Positions 41,154-49,891 of a stretch of 64,000 nt of DNA are shown in pieces (positions within the stretch are counted from its first letter, which is position 1; each line of letters begins with the position of its first letter). Below the pieces are notes generated by a model. The model made no database searches, was not told where the DNA came from, and saw only the letters and a program-made list of their open reading frames with translations. The stretch lies in assembly GCF_000025485.1 (NCBI RefSeq), contig NC_013851.1:2523501-2587500 (forward strand). The letters run 5' to 3'. Origin of the DNA: Allochromatium vinosum DSM 180. GTDB taxonomy: Bacteria; Pseudomonadota; Gammaproteobacteria; Chromatiales; Chromatiaceae. A program made the translations under genes and the position numbers.

Positions 41154-41188
41154 GCTCTGATTTAGCGCAAAGTCGTGATCAGGACAAG

Positions 41189-41683
41189 ATGCGAAAGATT
41201 TTCAGTTTTCCAATACTGGGCTCCATGATGGTCTCGATCGCCATCGCGGGATGCGCGCGCGACACCAAACCGGACGAGACGCAGACCTCGGTCCTGGAGA
41301 CGCTGCCCTTCGTCTACAAGATGACGGTCCAACAGGGCAACATCCTCACCGAGGAGATGGTCGATGCGCTCGAACTCGGCATGACCAAGCGTCAGGTCAA
41401 CTTCGTGCTGGGCACGCCGCCGCTGGTCAGCTTCTTCCATGCCAATCGCTGGGACTACACCTATACCATCAAGCGCGGGCATCAGCCGATGGAGCAGCGC
41501 AATCTGACGCTCTACTTCGAGGACGATCAGCTGGTGCGTATCGAAGGCGATCTGCAACCGAACCCGACGCGCGCCGCCGCGCGTACACCCGAGCAGATCC
41601 TGATCGAAGTGCCTGATTACGAGTCACGCGAAGGTGTGGTCCGCCGCAGCCTCAGGGGACTTGGACTGGACCCCAAGGACTGA
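41189..41683 (+). CDS. bamE: Outer-membrane assembly lipoprotein BamE (OmlA/SmpA)
   Basis: A 164-residue lipoprotein of the BAM complex that inserts outer-membrane beta-barrels. The signal peptide MRKIFSFPILGSMMVSIAIAG ends in a lipobox with cysteine at IAGC. The BamE core follows: VYKMTVQQGNILTEEMVDALELG, MTKRQVNFVLGTP, WDYTYTIKRG and LTLYFEDDQLVRIEGDL. It is longer at the C-terminus than E. coli BamE (113). It is divergent from fur. Confidence 0.94.
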   Translation: MRKIFSFPILGSMMVSIAIAGCARDTKPDETQTSVLETLPFVYKMTVQQGNILTEEMVDALELGMTKRQVNFVLGTPPLVSFFHANRWDYTYTIKRGHQPMEQRNLTLYFEDDQLVRIEGDLQPNPTRAAARTPEQILIEVPDYESREGVVRRSLRGLGLDPKD

Positions 41684-41720
41684 AGACGGCGCACCGCCGA
41701 GGCGCCCCCTGAACACCAGC

Positions 41721-41800
41721 AAAAATGAGAACGACATGCATTGATAATTGACAGGCTCGAACTCAGCGCTTACTCTTTAACGCGAATGATTGCTATTTGC
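41721..41800 (+). promoter_or_regulatory. Fur-controlled promoter candidate upstream of hemP
   Basis: A perfect -35 TTGACA (41748-41753) with TACTCT 17 bases later (41771-41776) is flanked by AT-rich Fur-like sites. One is at about 41721-41752 (AATGAGAACGACATGC then TTGATAATTG). The other is 41782-41800, GCGAATGATTGCTATTTGC, matching about 11 of 19 positions of the GATAATGATAATCATTATC consensus. The start codon of hemP is at 41857. The low GC here contrasts with its surroundings. Confidence 0.55.
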
Positions 41801-41856
41801 CAGCCATCCGGCTGCTCCGTCATCAATCACCGTGCAAACCAGCTGAGAGCCTGACG

Positions 41857-42045
41857 ATGCCTACGACCACACCAGCCGCCAGTCGCCGTCCCGAGCACCT
41901 CCACAAGAGCGCACTGTCCCCGATACCGCGCACCATCGACGTCCGGTCACTGCTCGGCAACGATCCATTCGTGATGATCGAGCACGGTGATTGTCGCTAC
42001 GTCCTGCGGATGACCCGCAACAACAAGCTGATTCTGACCAAGTAA
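41857..42045 (+). CDS. hemP: Hemin uptake protein HemP
   Basis: A 62-residue HemP/HmuP-type protein. The family core is visible as IDVRSLLGNDPFVMIEHGDCRYVLR with TRNNKLILTK at the end. HemP proteins are small cytosolic factors tied to haem and iron uptake genes and, in some bacteria, activate haem-receptor expression. The start at 41857 gives the usual length and has GAGAG upstream. It is followed 13 bases later by a DUF2325 gene, and a Fur-box-like promoter precedes it. Confidence 0.9.
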   Translation: MPTTTPAASRRPEHLHKSALSPIPRTIDVRSLLGNDPFVMIEHGDCRYVLRMTRNNKLILTK

Positions 42046-42058
42046 GGAGCGGCGTCCC

Positions 42059-43369
42059 ATGCACGAACGCTCCATCCTGGACATTGCCGCCCCGTCCGGG
42101 CGAATGCCTCCCTACGGTGATGCACGCCACGCGCGGCAGGAAGTGGCCATACCGCCGCTGGGGAGCCGTCGCCGCAAGCTGTGGGAGATTCCGCACAAGT
42201 ATCACTGCCCCATCATCGGCACCTGCCTGGACGTCGGCGAGCTGAGGCGCTTGGGCGCGCGTTTCAGCTGGCGTAAACAGGAGCGACCGAGTGACTACGA
42301 GATCCATGTGAGCTTCGTTGCCGCCGCCGATGAGCGCAACGACCTCTCGCAGGCTACCTACAAACTGCTGGAGAAGAAATACACCGGCGTCGTCGGGCGC
42401 TTTACCAAGGCGCGCTCCACCGAGGAACTGCTCGCGCTCTGGACCGAGGCGCTCGGCGCCGGCGAGGTTCCAGGTGCGCTCTGGGCCGTCATGACGCACC
42501 CCCGGGCGGATGCCGTCGTGATGTCCTTGGTCTATGAAGACATCCACATGATCTCGCACCAGATCGGGGCCGGTCAGCGGGCGGATCTCAAGGCGCTCTC
42601 CGAGACGCGCCAGGAACTCGCACGCCTGAAACGCGACTTCGAGACGCAGCAACGGCGTGCGCGTGAGCTGGCCGATGGACGTGAGCGCGAGATCGCGCGG
42701 TTGAGCGAGCGGCTGGCGCACTGTGAGGGTGACTGTGAGCGGTTGCGCGAGCGCGAGTACAGCCTCAGCGAACGTCTGAAAGCCAGCGGTGCGGAGACCT
42801 ACCAGCAGGCTCTCGATGAACGCGACGCCCGTCTCGCCCAGCTCGAAGAAGCACTGTCGGCCAGTGAAGCCCGCACCGCCATCTGGCGGGAGAAGCACGC
42901 CCTGGCGCAGACCGAATGCGAGCGGCTCGCGCAGTTGGCCCAGGAGCGTGCGGCCGACTGCGAAGCGCTGGAGCGGCTCGTCCTACAGTCCGGCGCCGCG
43001 TCCTGTGAGGACTGTCCCAACGAACGCTGCGCCCAGCGCGCCGACTTGGGCGGCCGACTCGTACTCTGCGTCGGTGGACGCAAACCACTGGTCGAGCAGT
43101 ATCGGCGCCTGGTCACCGGCTGCAATGGCCGTTTCGACCATCACGACGGCGGACTCGAGGACAATCAGCGTCGCCTGGAAGCCATGCTCGCGTCCGCTGA
43201 TGCCGTGGTCTGCGCGGCCGATTATGTCAGCCATGACGCCTATTACCGGACCAAACGCTTCTGCAAGCGCTGCGAGAAGCCGCATGTGCTACTCGGCAGC
43301 TCGGGTGTATCGGCCTTTGCGCGGGCGCTCGAACAGGTGGCCGGCTATGCGGCACCCGCGTCGCATTGA
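42059..43369 (+). CDS. DUF2325 domain protein with coiled coil
   Basis: A 436-residue cytosolic protein. Residues about 1-180 form a globular N-terminal region containing YHCPIIGTCLDVGELRRLG, typical of long DUF2325 proteins. Residues about 185-310 are a long charged coiled coil (ELARLKRDFETQQRRAREL, LSERLKASG). The C-terminal DUF2325 domain begins RLVLCVGGRKPLVEQYRRL and includes HHDGGLEDNQRRLEAML. Cysteine clusters CEDCPNERC and CKRCEKPH suggest metal binding. It follows hemP in an apparent operon, implying a role in iron or haem metabolism that has not been defined. Confidence 0.8.
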   Translation: MHERSILDIAAPSGRMPPYGDARHARQEVAIPPLGSRRRKLWEIPHKYHCPIIGTCLDVGELRRLGARFSWRKQERPSDYEIHVSFVAAADERNDLSQATYKLLEKKYTGVVGRFTKARSTEELLALWTEALGAGEVPGALWAVMTHPRADAVVMSLVYEDIHMISHQIGAGQRADLKALSETRQELARLKRDFETQQRRARELADGREREIARLSERLAHCEGDCERLREREYSLSERLKASGAETYQQALDERDARLAQLEEALSASEARTAIWREKHALAQTECERLAQLAQERAADCEALERLVLQSGAASCEDCPNERCAQRADLGGRLVLCVGGRKPLVEQYRRLVTGCNGRFDHHDGGLEDNQRRLEAMLASADAVVCAADYVSHDAYYRTKRFCKRCEKPHVLLGSSGVSAFARALEQVAGYAAPASH

Positions 43370-43399
43370 CGCAGGCGGAGCCTCCCGGCCACGCCGGAC

Positions 43400-43804
43400 T
43401 CAGACGCCGGCGTCCGCCGCGATGTTCGCGCCCGGCCGGTGCCCATGCCGCAAACGGCGCCCGCGTCCCAGTTCCAGCACGGGTGAGCCGAAGAAGGCCA
43501 GTACCGTCAGGTCTTCCTGGATATCGAAGAAGGCATGATCACAGGCCGCATGCACATACATGATCGTGCCCTGCTGGACACGGTGCTCGGTCTCTCCGAT
43601 GCGCAGCTGCCCCGTGCCCTCCAGCACCAGATAGAGTTCGTCCTCTTCGTGGGCGCTGGCCATGTCCCTGGAACCGACCGGGATGTGGTAGATGGCGCAG
43701 GACAGCGACGGCGTGCGCAGGAACTCCTTGAAGTTGACGCCCTGACGCTCGACCTTGGCGAGCAATTCGTCGAGCTGGAAGACTTCCCAATCGCTCTCTT
43801 GCAT
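43400..43804 (-). CDS. Cupin-domain protein
   Basis: A 134-residue single-domain cupin. The metal-site motif is AHEEDELYLVLEGTGQLRIG near residue 50 (a variant of G(X)5HXH(X)3-4E(X)6G), and the second motif is HAACDHAFFDI. The start at 43804 opens MQESDWEVFQLDELL and is preferred over an upstream frame that reads through AT-rich promoter sequence. It is convergent with the DUF2325 gene and divergent from the TonB-dependent receptor. Small cupins like this bind a metal, but the substrate is unknown. Confidence 0.8.
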   Translation of the reverse strand: MQESDWEVFQLDELLAKVERQGVNFKEFLRTPSLSCAIYHIPVGSRDMASAHEEDELYLVLEGTGQLRIGETEHRVQQGTIMYVHAACDHAFFDIQEDLTVLAFFGSPVLELGRGRRLRHGHRPGANIAADAGV

Positions 43805-44175
43805 GGGTATAAACCTATAAAAACAGTTTGTTATCGGTGATCGAGACGACTCCGACGATAGCAAGAGACGCTCCACCAAGCAACTGAGAAGGATTTGCAT
43901 GCGTATCCCTTCTCATCTTGCGCCTCGGTCTCGGGACGGTTCCTTGGAGGCGAGCGCCCATCGCTGCGGCAAATAGGCGCGTACATGTTCGACCAGGATC
44001 TGCTGGGCACGCGGCCTCTCAAGCGCCTCAGGATCACGGACATCGATATTGAAAATACTCAATCACAAATGCGAATTATTGTGATTAAATGTCGATGCGA
44101 TTCTGAATTCACTGCCGCGTGCTCTGCGGTGATGTCCGTGACCACAACGAACCCCAGACGCAAGGAACAGATCCC
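43805..44175. other. Divergent regulatory region, cupin / TonB-dependent receptor
   Basis: This 371-base region is AT-rich at both ends. It contains an imperfect hairpin GAGAAGGAT...ATCCCTTCTC (43886-43894 with 43905-43914) and a Fur-type palindrome (44061-44086). No convincing gene is present. Confidence 0.5.
44061..44086 (+). promoter_or_regulatory. Fur-box-like palindrome before the TonB-dependent receptor
   Basis: AATCACAA (44061-44068) and TTGTGATT (44079-44086) form a perfect inverted repeat. The core AATGCGAATTATT (44068-44080) matches the Fur consensus AATGATAATCATT at about 10 of 13 positions. It lies 90 bases before the receptor start. Confidence 0.5.
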
Positions 44176-46296
44176 ATGCGCCGTCTATCCGCCCAGTCGC
44201 CCGGACGCTCGCCGATCCGTCTCTCCGTCCTCTTGACACTGAGCAGCGCCTGTCCGATCACTGTGCTCGCCGGCGAAGACTCGATCGAACTCCCGACGGT
44301 CTATGTCACCACCGCGACGCGCACCCAGCACGATATCGACACCAGCCCGGCGCCGATCCAACTGATCGATTCCGCCGATATCCAGGCCGCCGGCGCGACC
44401 ACTCTGCGCAACATCCTGGATCTGGCGCCGGGCGTCTATGTCAGTCCATCCGGCACCAACCTGCAAATCCGCGGTCTCGGCGGGTCGGACACCCTGTATC
44501 TCATCGATGGCCGTCGCGTCGAGGGCGAGTTCAGCAACAGCTTCGAGCTGGAGCGTATCCCCGCCACCATGATCGACCGCATCGAGATCGTGCGCGGTCC
44601 GGCCAGCCTGCTCTATGGTGCCGATGCACTCGGCGGCGTGGTCAACATCATCACCAAGCCGCCGACGAGCGGACTGGAGGGTAGTGTCGACCTCCAGTAC
44701 GGCGCAAACGACCGGGGTGCCGGCGAGCGCGCCCAGTTCGCGGCGGATCTGCGCGGCGGCAGCGAAGCGCTCCGCTTCAGTCTCTACGCCAGCCGACTGA
44801 GCCGTGACCCCTACTCGGAGCGCGAGACGGCACGCGTGACCGTCCCGCAATCCGGGACTCAGGTCGCCCCATCCAGGCATTCGAACGCACGGATCAGAAA
44901 CGGACTCGCGGACAGCTATGAAGTGGACGTGGACTATCGCGATCAGGCCGACGTGGATACGGTCGGCGGTGCGCTCGAATGGCGGATGACGCCCGACCTC
45001 AAGCTCAGGTTCGATCTCAATGCGATGCGCGAGGAACGTGAAGGCACCTACATCAGCAGCCGCTACGCGACCAATTACACGGCCTCGGGCAAGACCCTCC
45101 AGGCCGCCGACATCCCGGCGCGCCAGTATGACGACAACGAGCGCCTGGACACCGCCCTGACGCTCGACTGGTCGGTGCTCGACAGACTCGACCTGCGCTA
45201 TCGGCTCCAGTACAGCCGTTACGACAAAGACCGCGTGGCCTACGCCATCCATTATGCCGACCTCGGCTATGCGACCCGGAACGACTCGGCGAGCGCGGTC
45301 AACCAATCGACACTGACCCAATGGGTCAATGAACTCACGGCTACCTGGCGACCGGCCGAGGGACATACCCTGGTCGGCGGTCTGGAGCATCGGGAGAACG
45401 ACGTCGAATCGACCGCTTACACGGCTGACACGCGCACCTTCGATTCGGCCTTTCTGCAGCACGAATGGCAGCTCCGGCCGAATCTGAACGCCGTCTATGG
45501 CGCTCGCTACGATGATGACTCGGTCGGCGGCTCGCACCTGTCCTTCCAGGCCGGCGGTGTCTGGACCCTGGCTCCGCTCGCACGGCTACGCGCCAACTTC
45601 GCCCAGGGCTACAAATCACCGGACGACCGCAGTCTCTATGTCGATCAGGTCAATCCCCAGGGCGTCGCCATGCTCGGCGCCGAGGTCATCAGCCCGGACC
45701 AGGGTAAGACCAGTGCTCACAGCCTGGATCCCGAGTCGAGCGATACCTTCGAGATCGGACTCGCCGGTACGGCCAGGCGCTGGGACTATGGCCTCACGCT
45801 CTTCCACACCGAGGTCACAGATCGCATCGAGATGGTGCGCGAGGGGAGCGGTCTCCTGACCTACAACACCTTCCGCAACATCAGCGAGGCCCGTATCCAG
45901 GGCATCGAGGCCGAGGGTTCGATCAGTCTGACTCCGGATCTGCGCGCCCGCGTCGCCTTCACCCAGCTCAGCACCGAGAACCGCAGCACCGGGGATCCAT
46001 TGCTCAACACCCCGGAGACGCTGGCCACCCTGACCCTGGACTATGCCCCCAGCGCGGACTGGCTGCTCCAGGCCATCGTCCGCTACACCGGGGAACAGGA
46101 TTACTCGGGACGGACCGGCATCGAGACGGCCGCCGGCTACACCCTGGTCCATCTCAAGGCGAGCTATACCCCGGCCGGCCTGACGGGCGTCGAGCTCTAT
46201 GGCGGCATCGACAACCTGTTCGACGAAGCGATCGACCCCGGTCTGGGGTCGGATCCCGGCCCCTACGCCTATCTCGGCGCACGCTACGCCTTCTGA
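44176..46296 (+). CDS. TonB-dependent outer-membrane receptor
   Basis: A 706-residue outer-membrane receptor. A signal peptide of about 32 residues is followed by the TonB box region (ELPTVYVTTATRT). The plug domain has GATTLRNILDLAPGVYV, QIRGLGGSDTLYLIDGRRV and IEIVRGPASLLYGADALGGVVNIIT. The 22-strand barrel ends in YLGARYAF. The start at 44176 has AAGGA upstream. It is transcribed with exbB-exbD-exbD-tonB and sits beside hemP, so iron-siderophore or haem uptake is likely. The FRAP/NPNL haem motif is only vaguely matched (YKSPDDRSLYVDQVNPQG), so the substrate stays open. Confidence 0.92.
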   Translation: MRRLSAQSPGRSPIRLSVLLTLSSACPITVLAGEDSIELPTVYVTTATRTQHDIDTSPAPIQLIDSADIQAAGATTLRNILDLAPGVYVSPSGTNLQIRGLGGSDTLYLIDGRRVEGEFSNSFELERIPATMIDRIEIVRGPASLLYGADALGGVVNIITKPPTSGLEGSVDLQYGANDRGAGERAQFAADLRGGSEALRFSLYASRLSRDPYSERETARVTVPQSGTQVAPSRHSNARIRNGLADSYEVDVDYRDQADVDTVGGALEWRMTPDLKLRFDLNAMREEREGTYISSRYATNYTASGKTLQAADIPARQYDDNERLDTALTLDWSVLDRLDLRYRLQYSRYDKDRVAYAIHYADLGYATRNDSASAVNQSTLTQWVNELTATWRPAEGHTLVGGLEHRENDVESTAYTADTRTFDSAFLQHEWQLRPNLNAVYGARYDDDSVGGSHLSFQAGGVWTLAPLARLRANFAQGYKSPDDRSLYVDQVNPQGVAMLGAEVISPDQGKTSAHSLDPESSDTFEIGLAGTARRWDYGLTLFHTEVTDRIEMVREGSGLLTYNTFRNISEARIQGIEAEGSISLTPDLRARVAFTQLSTENRSTGDPLLNTPETLATLTLDYAPSADWLLQAIVRYTGEQDYSGRTGIETAAGYTLVHLKASYTPAGLTGVELYGGIDNLFDEAIDPGLGSDPGPYAYLGARYAF

Positions 46297-46319
46297 TCCA
46301 ACATCGACATCAGCCGACC

Positions 46320-47066
46320 ATGACCGTCTCATCCTCCCCACCGCAGATGCCATCGAATCCAGGTATCCTGGACAGCGCGCAGACTCAGCTCCATGACCTG
46401 CTCGGCATCGGCGGCCCGGTGCTGCTGGTGCTGGGTTTGCTGTCCGTGGTGGCGCTCGCCATCGTGCTGCTCAAGCTCTGGCAGTTCCATCGTCTGCGGC
46501 TCGACCGGCTCGCACCCGTGCGGGAATCACTGCGTCGCTGGCAGCAATCGGACGCCAGGGCGGCGATCGCCGTGGTCGCCGGACGCACGCAGCCCGTGGC
46601 GCAGCTGGTGCATCTGGCACTGGTCGGTCTGCACCGCCCCCAGGTCGACATAGCGCTGCTGCGCGAGGAACTGACCCGCGTGGCCAGCCTTCACCTTGAA
46701 CGTCTGCGCAGTCATCTGCGCGCACTGGAGATCATCGGCACCCTGAGCCCCCTGCTGGGCCTGCTGGGCACGGTGCTGGGCATGATCGAGGCTTTCCGCC
46801 AACTCGAGACGGCCGGCAGCCAGGTCGATCCCGCCATCCTCTCCGGCGGCATCTGGCAGGCGCTCCTGACCACGGCGGTCGGACTCACGGTCGCCATCCC
46901 GGTGGTGATCGCGCATACCTGGCTGGAGCGCCGGGTCGAGCGTTGCGCTCATCAGATGGAGGATGCCGTCACCCTGGTCTTCACCCGTGGACTCAAGGCT
47001 CCAATGCCGACCACGGAGGAGCCTCAGTCCGTCAGGCGCGTGCGCGAGGTCGGCCATGCGGCTTGA
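46320..47066 (+). CDS. exbB: ExbB-family proton-channel protein
   Basis: A 248-residue MotA/TolQ/ExbB-type inner-membrane protein that powers TonB with the proton gradient. The first helix is VLLVLGLLSVVALAIVLL. The conserved core LEIIGTLSPLLGLLGTVLGMIEAF and the helix ALLTTAVGLTVAIPVVIAHTWLE follow. It starts 23 bases after the receptor gene and overlaps the first exbD start by 11 bases. Confidence 0.93.
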   Translation: MTVSSSPPQMPSNPGILDSAQTQLHDLLGIGGPVLLVLGLLSVVALAIVLLKLWQFHRLRLDRLAPVRESLRRWQQSDARAAIAVVAGRTQPVAQLVHLALVGLHRPQVDIALLREELTRVASLHLERLRSHLRALEIIGTLSPLLGLLGTVLGMIEAFRQLETAGSQVDPAILSGGIWQALLTTAVGLTVAIPVVIAHTWLERRVERCAHQMEDAVTLVFTRGLKAPMPTTEEPQSVRRVREVGHAA

Positions 47067-47451
47067 TCTACCGCGCTCGCGTGCCGGTCGCGGCCTCGGT
47101 CTGACACCGCTGATCGACGTGGTCTTCATCCTGCTGCTGTTTTTTCTGCTGGCCTCGCATTTCGATCGCTGGCGGACGCTGCGGCTGGATACCGCGCCGG
47201 CCACCGCCGGCGAACAGGACGCGGATCGCCCATCCGTACTGAGGCTGCGTCTGCACGCGGACGGCACTCTGGATATCGATGGCGTCGCGCTGGATCCGGG
47301 CCACTTGAAGCACACCCTCGAAGACTATCGAGCGCGTCGACCGGATGTCTCCGTGGTGCTGGAGGCCGAGGCCGAGGTGCGTCTCCAGCCGCTGGTCGGC
47401 CTCATCGATACCGTCACCGCCGTCGGCATCAGGGAGTTGAGTCTGAGATGA
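47056..47451 (+). CDS. exbD: ExbD-family biopolymer transporter (first of two)
   Basis: A 131-residue protein with one N-terminal membrane helix (PLIDVVFILLLFFLLASHF), whose first aspartate is the proton-carrying residue of the ExbD/TolR family. A periplasmic domain follows. It overlaps exbB by 11 bases and the second exbD by four (ATGA), so translation is coupled. The start at 47056 excludes an upstream out-of-character extension. Confidence 0.92.
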   Translation: MRLDLPRSRAGRGLGLTPLIDVVFILLLFFLLASHFDRWRTLRLDTAPATAGEQDADRPSVLRLRLHADGTLDIDGVALDPGHLKHTLEDYRARRPDVSVVLEAEAEVRLQPLVGLIDTVTAVGIRELSLR

Positions 47452-47870
47452 AGCTCGTTCGCCGGGATCCGCGCCCTCGGCGCGAGGATCATCTGATTCC
47501 GCTCATCAATGTCATCTTTCTGATGCTCATTTTCTTCATGATCAGCGGACAGATCCGTTCTCAGGAGCCAATCCGCGTGAATCCGCCGGTCTCCGAGCAG
47601 CAGGCGAGTCGTGAGGCGAGCGAGTACGTCATCATGCTGGATGCCGACGGACGGATGGCGGTCGGCAACCGGCTCGTCTCGCGCGAGGCGCTGCACGAGC
47701 GGCTCGTTGCCTGGCAAGCGGCCACGGCCGCAGACGGGTCGATTGCCGGAATCACCCTCAAGGCCGACGTCGCCGTGACCGCTGGCCGGTTGCGCGAAAC
47801 GCTCGCACTGCTGGAGACCGCCGGTATCGAGCAGGTCGAGCTGATCACGCGCGCGACCGGCAAACCCTGA
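47448..47870 (+). CDS. exbD: ExbD-family biopolymer transporter (second of two)
   Basis: A 140-residue ExbD/TolR paralogue. Its membrane helix reads HLIPLINVIFLMLIFFMISGQ. The residue equivalent to the family aspartate is asparagine here (PLINV rather than PLIDV), so it may lack proton-carrying function. The periplasmic domain has MLDADGRMAVGNRLVS. It overlaps the preceding exbD (four bases) and tonB (one base). Together with the first copy it probably forms a mixed ExbD pair. Confidence 0.9.
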   Translation: MKLVRRDPRPRREDHLIPLINVIFLMLIFFMISGQIRSQEPIRVNPPVSEQQASREASEYVIMLDADGRMAVGNRLVSREALHERLVAWQAATAADGSIAGITLKADVAVTAGRLRETLALLETAGIEQVELITRATGKP

Positions 47871-48694
47871 TGGAGATCCGTCGACATCACTGGCTGGTCG
47901 CGGTCTCGGCGGCGGCGCTGGTCCATCTGGCCGTGGTCGCCGGCGTGCGCCATGAGCCGCGACCATCGCAACCGGCCCCTGTGATCATTCGGTTCGGCGC
48001 GCCGGGAGCACAGGAGGCGGCGGCGGGCGGCGGCGAGCCGACCCAGTCCATCGGGCCTGCCGGAGCCTCCACCGCACCCATCGCCGCCACGCCCGCCTTG
48101 GGCGAACAGGTTGCCGCCAAGGTCGTCGAGCCGACCCGAACCGAAGTCGCGCCGCCCAAGCCGAAACCGAAACCAAAGCCCCAGACAAAAGCGATCGCAA
48201 AACCCAAACCTCAAGCCGCCAAACCCAGCCGACCGACAGCTGTCGCGAGCACCCGCACCCAAACGTCAACCGGGCCTCAAGCCAATAACTCCAACTCGAT
48301 CGCGGGCAGACGCCCGGAGGGGGCAGGCCAGGGTGGCGGCGTGAGTGGCGGTGGATCGGGCAAGGGCGGAAACCGACACGGCCAGGGATCGGGGGCGGGC
48401 GCCCTGGGTATGGCGAACTACCACGGCACCCTGGTCGCCTGGCTCAATCGACACAAGCGCTATCCAAGCCGCGCCCAACGCCTGCGTCAGGAGGGTACGG
48501 TCAGGGTGTCGTTCACCATCGATCGTAACGGGCGTATCCTGTCGCATCGGATCGTCACCAGTTCCGGTCACGCACTGCTGGATCAGGAAGTCCAGGCCAT
48601 GCTCAAGCGTGCCTCGCCAGTGCCGGTCCTACCGTCCGGCATTCGCGAGTCACGACTCACCATCACGGTGCCGATTCGGTTCAGTCTGCGTTGA
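47870..48694 (+). CDS. tonB: Energy transducer TonB
   Basis: A 274-residue periplasm-spanning protein. The N-terminal anchor is HHWLVAVSAAALVHLAVVAG, with the SxxxH-type motif as SAAALVH. A Pro/Lys spacer (PKPKPKPKPQTKAIAKPKPQ) and a Gly/Ser/Arg-rich stretch follow. The C-terminal TonB domain includes YPSRAQRLRQEGTVRVSF, DRNGRILSHRIVTSSGH and LTITVPIRFSL. It is the last gene of the receptor-exbB-exbD-exbD-tonB operon; a palindrome follows at 48729. Confidence 0.94.
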   Translation: MEIRRHHWLVAVSAAALVHLAVVAGVRHEPRPSQPAPVIIRFGAPGAQEAAAGGGEPTQSIGPAGASTAPIAATPALGEQVAAKVVEPTRTEVAPPKPKPKPKPQTKAIAKPKPQAAKPSRPTAVASTRTQTSTGPQANNSNSIAGRRPEGAGQGGGVSGGGSGKGGNRHGQGSGAGALGMANYHGTLVAWLNRHKRYPSRAQRLRQEGTVRVSFTIDRNGRILSHRIVTSSGHALLDQEVQAMLKRASPVPVLPSGIRESRLTITVPIRFSLR

Positions 48695-48728
48695 TGTCCT
48701 GTCTGTTCCGATCATGACGCATCGCAAT

Positions 48729-48750
48729 TGACGAAGCCGGAGCTTCGTCA
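48729..48750. repeat. Palindromic element after tonB (GAAGC/GCTTC type, copy 2)
   Basis: TGACGAAGC (48729-48737), loop CGGA, GCTTCGTCA (48742-48750), followed by CCGGA. It is a perfect 9-bp stem without a T-tract. It resembles the palindrome after icd at 12073-12098, which also has CCGGA following. Confidence 0.5.
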
Positions 48751-48787
48751 CCGGATCAGGGAGCGCGCTATCGATTGGCGGATCGGT

Positions 48788-49840
48788 TTATTGCCCCTTC
48801 AGGCTCACCAGCGTCTCGAACAGACCGCCGTCGACCAGCCCCGTGTCCGGAAGGCCATGCGTGCGCTGTACGATCTTCAGCGCTAGGCGGGTCTGGGGCC
48901 CAAGGTTGCCGTCGATCGAACCGCTATAGAGCCCGATCCCGCGCAGGGCTTCCTGAACCTGCCGACGCTGAGACTCACTGAGTCCCTGGTCGAAGCGTCT
49001 GGCCTCCTCCGTCGTTGCGGCGACGAGACGCGCCCCGCCGGCCACACCCCCGGCATCAAGCGCACGGGCATTGATCCAGATCACCGCGTCCTGAGACAGC
49101 TCCTTGCCCTCATGCTCCTTCACCGGCCCCGAGCCGAGACAGGCGAAGCCCCAGACACCCGGAGCCGGGATGCCGAAAGTGAAGAGACCATTGGCGTCGG
49201 TGATGGCGACGATGGCCGTGTCCGGCACATCCCCCCTGGGCGCCTTGTCGAAGGCATTGGTTTCCATGTCGATGCCGGTGTTGATGTACTCGATCTCGCA
49301 CTCCACACCGGCCGCCGGCTTGCCCTTCGAGAGTAGCTGACCGCTGAAGGTGCCGCCGGCGAAAACCTGATAGGGCTTGTTGAGCGGCACGATCTCGGTC
49401 GGCAGCCCCAGCGGCTCGCTCCAGCTGGTGGGCATGGCGCCCTTGTTCACATAGGACTTGGTGATCTGCTGGATGTAGACGCCCTCGCTCTCCTCGTGAT
49501 ACGGCGTCGGCACGACCACGAAGACATAGTCACCATTGCGCCGGATCCGGTAGCTGGCTTCATAGGCCGCCGCCGTGTTGTCCGGCCCCTGCCAGGTGAT
49601 CGGTTTGAGACTGTCCTTGAGGTCGGTCTTTTCCTCCTTGAACTGGACGAAGAATTCGACCGGCTCGCCCATGTCCATGACATGACCGTTCTCCATCGGA
49701 TGACCGAAGACCAGCTTGAGATCGATCTCGGCCGGATTCTCCAGCATGACCTCGGGCGTGTAGAGCAGTTGAAAATGCGCCTGCGCGGCCCCGACGCCCA
49801 GGGCAGCGGCAGAGGCGAGGAGTGTAATGGACGGTTTCAT
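48788..49840 (-). CDS. DUF4198 periplasmic protein fused to a peptidoglycan-binding domain
   Basis: A 350-residue exported protein. The signal peptide MKPSITLLASAAALGVGAAQA is cleaved before HFQLLYTPE. The DUF4198 (NikM/GH25-like beta-sandwich) domain covers about residues 22-265 and includes LVFGHPMENGHVMDMG and TFGIPAPGVWGFACLG. The C-terminal 75 residues look like a PG_binding_1 domain (ESQRRQVQEALRGIGLYSG, IDGNLGPQTRLALKIVQRTHGL). DUF4198 proteins often accompany cobalt, nickel or iron uptake systems. A small exported gene lies 51 bases upstream of its start on the same strand, and feoAB is divergent from that. The fusion is unusual. Confidence 0.8.
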   Translation of the reverse strand: MKPSITLLASAAALGVGAAQAHFQLLYTPEVMLENPAEIDLKLVFGHPMENGHVMDMGEPVEFFVQFKEEKTDLKDSLKPITWQGPDNTAAAYEASYRIRRNGDYVFVVVPTPYHEESEGVYIQQITKSYVNKGAMPTSWSEPLGLPTEIVPLNKPYQVFAGGTFSGQLLSKGKPAAGVECEIEYINTGIDMETNAFDKAPRGDVPDTAIVAITDANGLFTFGIPAPGVWGFACLGSGPVKEHEGKELSQDAVIWINARALDAGGVAGGARLVAATTEEARRFDQGLSESQRRQVQEALRGIGLYSGSIDGNLGPQTRLALKIVQRTHGLPDTGLVDGGLFETLVSLKGQ

Positions 49841-49891
49841 GATGTGTTGACTCCACTGTCGAGTGAGAAAGAACGATCGAAAGCCGACCGA

